In this document: in pieces, positions 1-4,930 of the stretch
Layout: every line of letters begins with the position of its first letter
Numbering within the stretch: the stretch's first letter is position 1
Assembly (NCBI GenBank): GCA_026129385.1
Contig: JAHCIE010000097.1
Location: 1-9,777 of the forward strand
DNA from: Anaerolineae bacterium
Lineage (GTDB): Bacteria; Chloroflexota; Anaerolineae; Epilineales; JAHCIE01
Length of the DNA stretch: 9,777 nt
Reading direction: 5' to 3'
Position numbers and translations under genes: made by a program
The notes under the pieces: generated by a model
The model's input: the letters and a program-made list of their open reading frames with translations, nothing else
Database searches by the model: none
What the model was told of the DNA's origin: nothing

Positions 1-62
1 GGGGGGGGCCCTTCCCCCCCCCCCCGCCGGTGTGGGGGGGGGGGGGGGGGGGGGGGGGCCCG
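1..62. other. Poly-G/poly-C low-complexity contig end
   Basis: Seen: a run of 8 G, a run of 12 C (14-25) and a run of 25 G (34-58), with almost no other bases. Nothing else in the window looks like this. It is most simply a sequencing or assembly artefact at a contig end. No gene should be read from it, although an open frame runs through it. Confidence 0.8.
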
Positions 63-262
63 GGGTACACTGGGCGGGAGCGAGGAAGCCCCGTTGCGCG
101 CCCTGGCTCGCCGCGACCGAAGACCGTACCGAGACTTGAGAGACATTCCAGTGATCGTAACCGCTATCCCAACCCTTCTTCTTGCCAGGCCCGCCGCTGT
201 CGCGGGCGCTCGGCGTTGGGGAGGCATGGCGTAGCGTTACCACGCGACTCGCGCGTCAGCGG
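63..262. other. Gene-poor stretch, possible 3' end of an upstream transcript
   Basis: I see no convincing gene, tRNA or other RNA here. Open frames exist on both strands but are Arg/Pro/Gly-rich in the way that non-coding high-GC DNA is. The terminator that follows at 263-290 acts on the plus strand, so a plus-strand transcript should end here. Its gene is either lost beyond the window or is a short RNA that I cannot identify. Confidence 0.4.
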
Positions 263-290
263 CGCTTCCCCACGCGGGGAGGCGTTTTTT
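263..290 (+). terminator. Rho-independent terminator upstream of lepA
   Basis: A 9-base stem (CGCTTCCCC 263-271 with GGGGAGGCG 276-284, one G-T wobble) closes a four-base loop and is followed at once by six T (285-290), then ATT. This is a classical intrinsic terminator for a plus-strand transcript entering from the left. It isolates lepA from upstream transcription. Confidence 0.8.
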
Positions 291-293
291 ATT

Positions 294-363
294 GGACCGA
301 GGACGAAGGACCAGGGACCAACAAGAGACATCTCCTTCGTCGTTGGTCCTTGGTCCTTCGTCG
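294..363. repeat. Inverted array of heptamers (GGACCAA/GGACGAA type)
   Basis: Left arm: four tandem heptamers at 294-321 (GGACCGA, GGACGAA, GGACCAG, GGACCAA). Right arm: four units of the complementary type at 336-363 (TTCGTCG, TTGGTCC, TTGGTCC, TTCGTCG). Bases 302-322 pair with 342-362 through 21 positions with a single G-T wobble, around a loop at 323-341. Repeats with this heptamer wording are, in my recollection, common in Chloroflexota intergenic DNA; that is from memory and not tested here. Confidence 0.8.
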
Positions 364-378
364 CCTGCCGAGTATACT
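350..378 (+). promoter_or_regulatory. Candidate promoter of lepA
   Basis: TATACT (373-378) is a good -10 hexamer. TTGGTC (350-355) lies 17 bases upstream, the optimal spacing, but matches TTGACA only in its first three bases. Transcription would start near 385, giving a leader of about 27 bases. The -35 element is supplied by the right arm of the heptamer array. Confidence 0.4.
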
Positions 379-411
379 TAAGCGTCAGTTGTACCACATC
401 CAGGGAACGCG

Positions 412-2207
412 ATGAAACAGAGTCACATTCGAAACTTCTCGATTATTGCCCATATCGATCACGGCAAGAGCACCCTCTCCGACCGACTGCTGGAGCGCAC
501 CGGTACGCTGACCCAGCGTGAGATGTCGGAGCAGGTGCTGGACCAGATGGAGCTGGAGCGCGAGAAGGGCATCACCATCAAGGCGAAAGCCGTGCGCATG
601 GATTACAGAGCGGCCGACGGCCAGGTATATGAGATGAATCTCATCGACACGCCCGGCCACGTGGATTTCACCTATGAGGTTAGCCGCGCCTTGCAGGCGT
701 GCGAGGGGGCGGTGCTGGTGGTGGATGCGTCGCAGGGCATCGAGGCGCAAACCCTCGCTAACCTGTACCTGGCCCTGGACAACAACCTGGCCGTCATCCC
801 GGTTATCAACAAGATCGACCTGCCCGCCGCCCAGCCGGAGAAGGTGGCGCAGGAAATCGAGGACCTGATTGGCATCGACCAGGGCGACATCATCCTGGCC
901 TCGGCCAAGGAGGGCGTCGGCGTCGACGAGTTGCTGGCGGCCATTGTCGCACGCATCCCGCACCCGCAGGGCGATGCCGACGGCCCGTTGCGCGCCCTCA
1001 TCTTCGACTCCCACTACGACCCGTACAAGGGCGTGATTGCCTACGTGCGTGTCATCGACGGCGCGATACGGCTGGGTAAGCCGCTGTACCTGATGGCGGG
1101 CGACCAGAAGGTGGACGCGCTGGAAATCGGCGTGTTTCGCCCGCGCATGAGCGCGGTCCAGGAACTGGTGGCGGGCGAGGTGGGCTACGTCGCCACGGGC
1201 CTCAAGAGTGTGCGCGAGGTGTCGGTGGGCGACACGGTGACGACGGTCGAGGACGGCGCGGAGCATCCCCTGCCCGGCTATCGTCCCGCCAAGCCGATGG
1301 TCTTCGCGGGCATGTATCCGGTCGATTCGGAGCAATATTACGAATTGCGCGATGCCCTGGAGAAGCTCAAGCTCAACGATGCGTCGCTGATCTACGAGCC
1401 GGAAAGCTCGGCGGCGCTGGGCTTCGGCTTCCGCTGCGGCTTCCTGGGCCTGCTACACCTGGAGATCGTCCAGGAGCGGCTGGAGCGCGAGTACGACCTG
1501 AACCTGCTGGTGACTGCGCCGAGTGTGGAGTACGAGGTGCTCAAGCGCAACGGCGAGGTTATTACCGTGGACAACCCGGCCGACCTGCCCGACCCGACGG
1601 ATATCGAGGCCATCGAAGAGCCGTGGATGAAGCTGAGCATCTTCACCCCGGCCGAGTACATCGGCACGGTCATGGAGTTGGTACGCAACCGGCGCGGCGT
1701 GATGGAGAAGATGGAGTACCTGGACGAGAGTCGCGTCCATATGACCTTCGATATGCCGCTGGCCGAGCTGATCGTGGACTTCTACGACCAGCTCAAGAGC
1801 CGCACGCGGGGCTACGCCTCGCTGGACTACCACTTCGCCCAGGAGGTCGAACCTGGTGAAGATGAAGGCATCCTGAGTCAACGAACAGTGGACGCGGCGA
1901 GCCTGATCGTGGCCCGCGACAGAGGCTTACGAGAAGGGGTCGGCAGCTGGCCCTGTATGAAGCTGAAACTCCCGCGCCAGTTGTTCCCGTGCCTATCCAG
2001 GCGTCCATCGGCGGGCGCATCATCGCCCGCTTAAGGACGGTCAAGTCGATGGGCAGAATGTGCATCGCCAGGCGCTACGGCGGCGACATCACGCGCAAGC
2101 GCAAGCTGTTGGAGAAGCAGAAAGAGGGCAAGAAGCGCATGAAGCGCCTGGGGAACGTGGAGATTCCCCAGGAGGCGTTCATGGCGGTGCTGAAGCTGGA
2201 CGAGTGA
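412..2207 (+). CDS. lepA: Elongation factor 4 (LepA), with indels near the 3' end
   Basis: LepA is a ribosome-bound translational GTPase that back-translocates or remodels stalled ribosomes. G motifs are intact: AHIDHGKST (residues 13-21), REKGITIKA (50-58), DTPGH (79-83), NKID (133-136) and SAK (164-166). The LepA core follows, with EFGFRCGFLG-like and PAEYIGTVMELV-like stretches and GYASLDYHF. Its hallmark C-terminus, GGDITRKRKLLEKQKEGKKR then VEIPQEAF, is read in a different frame, ending at 2207. Between about 1846 and 2072 the LepA-like reading alternates among all three frames at least eight times; taken literally, the first frame ends at 2034. The full span fits the usual length of about 600 residues. 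The ATG at 412 has AGGGA 5 bases upstream and gives the normal LepA N-terminus. Sequencing error is likelier than decay, because both flanks are well conserved. Confidence 0.95.
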
Positions 2208-2250
2208 CCGTAGAGGCGGGGTTGTCTCGCCTGTGCCAAGAAGACGGGGA

Positions 2251-2269
2251 GACCCTGCCCCTATACTAT
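2251..2269 (+). repeat. 19-base motif after lepA, copy 1
   Basis: The sequence GACCCTGCCCCTATACTAT lies 43 bases after the lepA stop and 12 bases before the first intergenic hairpin. A second copy with 17 of 19 identical positions lies on the minus strand at 4921-4903, just after the stop of the large regulator and again ahead of a hairpin. Role unknown. Confidence 0.5.
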
Positions 2270-2281
2270 GTCGCCCACGGC

Positions 2282-2469
2282 CCCCACCTCGCGCGAGGTG
2301 GGGACCGTTGTGTTGGAATGTGCCACCGACTGGAAGTCGGCGGCAAGGATGGGAAGCCCGCTCGAAGCGGGCTGGCGATGCGAGCCATCGGCCAAGCTCG
2401 GCGGGGCGCTGCCTTAGCCAGCCTGCCGAGGCAGGCTGGCCATTCGAAGCCCACGACTCGAGTTGTGGG
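2282..2469. repeat. Intergenic array of hairpins
   Basis: Six stem-loops with different stems lie close together. (1) 2282-2303, 9-base stem CCCCACCTC, loop GCGC. (2) 2321-2345, CCGACT stem extended by TGCC/GGCA. (3) 2355-2373, 8-base stem AGCCCGCT, loop CGA. (4) 2373-2394, TGGC plus GATG stems with one bulge. (5) 2417-2440, a perfect 11-base stem GCCAGCCTGCC. (6) 2450-2469, 9-base stem with one wobble. A weaker one may occupy 2396-2418. The array fills the gap between two convergent genes, so it could act as a two-way terminator, but there is no T tract. It is not a CRISPR array: units differ and spacers are short and irregular. Confidence 0.75.
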
Positions 2470-2475
2470 GCCTCG

Positions 2476-3387
2476 CTAGAAGTGCAACTCGAGTGGCACA
2501 TCCTCGGCGATGCGCCAGCCTTTCCCTGTGCGTACCAGGACCAGACGCTTGTCGTATATTCCGTCGTCCAGATGAACGATGGCGTTGTCGCCCTGAACGT
2601 TGATGTCGAGGTAGCGCAGGTTGGGTTTCCAATTAGGGTCGAAGCTGCGGACGGGCACAGTGGTCGGGTACATGAGCGGCGCCACGGGCGTGCCTTCTGC
2701 GGCCTGGGCCATCAGGGTGGCGTTGGCGACTCTGTGCGCAGCCAAGACGGTCGGGTTGGCGAGGGCGGTCGCCGTGCCGCTGAGCAGCGCGCCCTGCTCG
2801 CGGTCCATCAGTTCGTAGGTGTAGTAAGCGCGCCAATAGTCGAGGCTGCCGGGCGGGGCCGCCGGGGTGGGAACGCGGCCGACGACACGAGCACGGATGC
2901 CCTGGTACTGACGAAGGCGTTCGCCGGTCAGCGGGTACGACGGGTGGTTGACAAAGGCCTCGTCGAGGGGCGCAATGTCGCCGCTGAAGGATGCGCCGTA
3001 GCGCACGATGTAGCTGCGCTCGATGACGGCCTTGATGGCGTTCTCCTCGGCCGCGTCGTTAGGGGCATGGGGCGGTAGCGGCGTTCGCGTCGCTGTGGGT
3101 GTCCAGGTGGGCGGTGGGGGGAATGTCGGACGGGGCGCCATGGTTCGTTGCGGGGTTGGATTCGGCGGCGGATAGGGGTACGCTGTGGGAGCGACAGTTG
3201 GCGGCATGGGCGCGGCGGCGTTGGCGGCACGAGCGAGCGTCGCGGCCGTGGCGTTGACGACGACGGTGGGCGGGGCCGCCGTCGGGGCGCTGGCGCAGCC
3301 CACGACGGCGGCAACGAGGACAACCCACGTGAACAGAGCGATAACAAGCGGTTTCATGCACCTATCCCACCCAACCGTGCTTCTCAA
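2476..3387 (-). CDS. Putative lipoprotein with Pro/Thr-rich stalk, paralogue of its upstream neighbour
   Basis: The protein is exported and probably lipid-anchored: a hydrophobic segment (PLVIALFTWVVLVAAVV) ends in a lipobox-like VVGC at Cys31. An Ala/Pro/Thr-rich stalk covers roughly residues 32-108, including PRPTFPPPPTWTP. A C-terminal domain of about 190 residues begins at AIKAVIERSY and ends with RLVLVRTGKGWRIAED, a strand pattern resembling NTF2-like or IMS-type domains; that fold is a guess. It is the tandem paralogue of the gene at 3399-4169, 11 bases upstream. A TTG at 3387 is chosen because GGAGG sits 6 bases before it, abutting the neighbour's stop, which suggests translational coupling. 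An ATG at 3357 gives a tidier signal peptide (lipobox Cys21) but has a poor ribosome site. Substrate and role unknown. Confidence 0.85.
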   Translation of the reverse strand: MRSTVGWDRCMKPLVIALFTWVVLVAAVVGCASAPTAAPPTVVVNATAATLARAANAAAPMPPTVAPTAYPYPPPNPTPQRTMAPRPTFPPPPTWTPTATRTPLPPHAPNDAAEENAIKAVIERSYIVRYGASFSGDIAPLDEAFVNHPSYPLTGERLRQYQGIRARVVGRVPTPAAPPGSLDYWRAYYTYELMDREQGALLSGTATALANPTVLAAHRVANATLMAQAAEGTPVAPLMYPTTVPVRSFDPNWKPNLRYLDINVQGDNAIVHLDDGIYDKRLVLVRTGKGWRIAEDVPLELHF

Positions 3388-3393
3388 TTCCCA

Positions 3394-3398
3394 CCTCC
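3394..3398 (-). promoter_or_regulatory. Ribosome binding site favouring the TTG start at 3387
   Basis: GGAGG on the minus strand lies directly after the TAG stop of the upstream paralogue (3399-3401) and 6 bases before TTG 3387. The competing ATG at 3357 has only GGGTGG about 12 bases away and an AGGTG placed too close. Confidence 0.5.
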
Positions 3399-4169
3399 CT
3401 AAAAGTGTGTATCCAGCACCTGCTGGCCGCTAATGCGCCAGCCCCCCGCCGTTCTCACGAGATAGAGGCGGCGTAGTGCACCTCCCGTGTCAACCAGAGC
3501 TTCAGCTCGATCGCCTGTTACCCATGTGCCGTCGAAGTGGATATCTTGCGGAGAGGGGTCGCCGGTTAACGGGGGCCGAACCACGATGCCGTCTGTCGCG
3601 CTCACGGCCACGCCGCGTTGCTGCTGCTCCCATCGCTCTGCGCCCAACTGCCACTCGGCGAACTTGAGACGCCAATAATCGAGCATCCCCGGTGCCTCGG
3701 CAGGTTCTGGGATATACCCTCTCACCACAGGCAGCATCTTCTGGACGTATGCCTGCTGGCTTTTGTCCAGCGCGGTTCTCGGGTCGTTGATGTATACAGT
3801 GTCAAACTGAGATACATCGAAGGTGCGAGCTGCAATGCCCTGTAACCGATAGGACCGCTCGATCACGGCTTGGATAGCGGCAATGTCGGCGCTATCGGCG
3901 GGCGGGGTAGGCGGCAGCGGCGTCCGAGTAGGCGTAGGAGTCAGGGTTGGGGGTGGTGGCAGGGTTGGACGCGGTGTCCTGGTTCGTTCAGGCGTTACCT
4001 CGGGCGGCGGGTAGGCAGCCTGATTAGTTGCCGCTGCAGTGACTTGACTAGTCGCCGGTGCGGCAGCCATTTGTGGTGACCGCCTCTCATTCTGTGAGAG
4101 GGCCGAGTACGATGACAGCACGACTAAAAGGCCAAGAGCAATCACACCTATCCAATTCGCAGTTTTCAT
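3399..4169 (-). CDS. Putative exported protein with Pro/Thr-rich stalk, paralogue of its downstream neighbour
   Basis: The 256-residue protein has an N-terminal hydrophobic segment (residues 6-22) but, unlike its neighbour, no lipobox cysteine. It is therefore either a cleaved secreted protein or an N-terminally anchored one. A Pro/Thr-rich stalk spans about 53-90, including TPRPTLPPPPTLTPTPTRTP. The domain from about 95 begins AIQAVIERSY and ends with LRRLYLVRTAGGWRISGQ. Shared landmarks with the downstream paralogue are the stalk wording, AVIERSY, LDYWR, the LVRT-G-GWRI ending and a terminal HF. An NTF2-like fold is possible but unproven. The ATG at 4169 has a strong GGAGGGG site 7 bases upstream. 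It lies 73 bases after the amidase gene on the same strand, so the three genes probably form one transcript. Confidence 0.87.
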   Translation of the reverse strand: MKTANWIGVIALGLLVVLSSYSALSQNERRSPQMAAAPATSQVTAAATNQAAYPPPEVTPERTRTPRPTLPPPPTLTPTPTRTPLPPTPPADSADIAAIQAVIERSYRLQGIAARTFDVSQFDTVYINDPRTALDKSQQAYVQKMLPVVRGYIPEPAEAPGMLDYWRLKFAEWQLGAERWEQQQRGVAVSATDGIVVRPPLTGDPSPQDIHFDGTWVTGDRAEALVDTGGALRRLYLVRTAGGWRISGQQVLDTHF

Positions 4170-4242
4170 GACTTTGCCCCTCCGCTTGCGATCTCGAACT
4201 TCAAGGCGGCGAACGACGAGCCGATATGATTGTTCCTGTCCG

Positions 4243-4809
4243 TCACCACGTGACGTGCCAGAGCCAAACGGGGGTACCCTCCGCTACCATATAGGCTACA
4301 GGAACTCTGTAACGGTTAGGAGAATGCTGGCTGCCAAGCGTACACTCACCGGAGGAGTTGGGACAGGAGGTTCCCTCTTGCGGAGTACCGTAACCGACAG
4401 CAACACGAGCATGTGTTGGTCCATATGGGCTAGTTTCTGAAAGACGCATCAGGAAGAAGTCACCGCGCCATAGATTCTCGGTCGTCGGCAGGGATGGATA
4501 CATTGGCTCGAAGTCGCCAGCGCTCTTCCAGTAGTCAGCATATTGCTGCATCACGGGAGCCGCGGACCAGGAGAACGAGTTCGAGTGGTTGAACTCCGGG
4601 TTCTCGATATGGAACCAATCCCAGTAGTTGGGCGCTGTATTGCCCCGTTGTGGATAACCACCTGCTTCAAGAACTTGAGAGACGAAATTCGTGCAGTCGT
4701 TGGCGCTGAAGTTTGGATAGCGGGGATTTCGGGCCTTGGCCCACATATCGGCGTACGTTACCGTTCGTTCGACGGCCAATGCAGATTGCTTCGGTAACCC
4801 CTGTGACAT
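4243..4809 (-). CDS. Amidase_6-type cysteine amidase domain protein
   Basis: The protein resembles the Amidase_6 domain (Pfam PF12671), a papain-like fold found in cell-wall or peptidoglycan-associated amidases. From ATG 4809 it has 188 residues. Seen: YADMWAKARNPRYPNF leads into NDCTNFVSQ, where Cys39 is the predicted nucleophile; GDFFLM at 116-121; THARVAVGY with His133 as the predicted base; and SQHSPNRYRVP near 160-170, as in the family. I see no signal peptide, so either it is intracellular or the true N-terminus differs. The frame stays open upstream through GTG 4857 and GTG 4875, but these add only a short VAKQ/SEKH/CAKQ stretch read from 12-base repeats, and none of the starts has a clear ribosome site. 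It is the first gene of the cassette with the two stalk proteins, which fits an envelope function. Confidence 0.8.
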   Translation of the reverse strand: MSQGLPKQSALAVERTVTYADMWAKARNPRYPNFSANDCTNFVSQVLEAGGYPQRGNTAPNYWDWFHIENPEFNHSNSFSWSAAPVMQQYADYWKSAGDFEPMYPSLPTTENLWRGDFFLMRLSETSPYGPTHARVAVGYGTPQEGTSCPNSSGECTLGSQHSPNRYRVPVAYMVAEGTPVWLWHVTW

Positions 4810-4822
4810 AGTAGCCCACGCC

Positions 4823-4858
4823 TGCTTCGCACAGTGCTTCTCAGACTGCTTCGCCACG
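4823..4858. repeat. Three tandem 12-base repeats
   Basis: TGCTTCGC (4823), TGCTTCTC (4835) and TGCTTCGC (4847) start exactly 12 bases apart. If the amidase frame were longer, they would encode VAKQ, SEKH and CAKQ on the minus strand. If translation starts at 4809, they lie in the leader just upstream of the start. Confidence 0.6.
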
Positions 4859-4859
4859 G

Positions 4860-4895
4860 CACAGCCGAGAAGCACGTGGGCGCTTCTCGGCTGTG
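4860..4895 (-). terminator. Strong hairpin after the large regulator gene
   Basis: A perfect 14-base stem (CACAGCCGAGAAGC 4860-4873 with its complement 4882-4895) closes an 8-base loop. It lies 35 bases past the regulator's stop at 4931. There is no T tract on either strand, so terminator function is inferred from position and stability. It also overlaps the possible upstream GTG start of the amidase at 4875. Confidence 0.5.
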
Positions 4896-4902
4896 GGTTG
4901 AG

Positions 4903-4921
4903 ATGGTATAGGGGCAGAGTC
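4903..4921 (-). repeat. 19-base motif after the regulator, copy 2
   Basis: On the minus strand this reads GACTCTGCCCCTATACCAT, differing at two positions from the copy at 2251-2269. It begins 10 bases past the regulator's stop codon and ends 7 bases before the 14-base hairpin. TATACC could also serve as a weak -10 for the downstream amidase gene, but no matching -35 is visible. Confidence 0.5.
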
Positions 4922-4930
4922 TGTAGCCGG

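Noticed and set aside
63..262. tRNA or small RNA before the terminator
   Set aside because: I could not fold a cloverleaf or find a T-loop or any known RNA signature; only the terminator itself is convincing.
30..521. Plus-strand open frame across the poly-G end, the terminator and the lepA start
   Set aside because: It runs through an artefact, an intrinsic terminator and repeats, and overlaps lepA in another frame.
385..1335. Long minus-strand open frame opposite lepA
   Set aside because: It is the antisense of a certain gene. The product is His/Arg/Val-rich with no recognisable domain, and high GC leaves such frames open by chance.
2282..2469. CRISPR array
   Set aside because: There is no constant repeat: each stem is different, and the spacing is short and irregular. 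No cas gene is in the window.
2233..3078. Plus-strand open frame of 281 residues over the hairpin array and the stalk gene
   Set aside because: It crosses the intergenic hairpins and the opposite strand of a gene with a signal peptide and paralogue. The product has no domain and no credible start.
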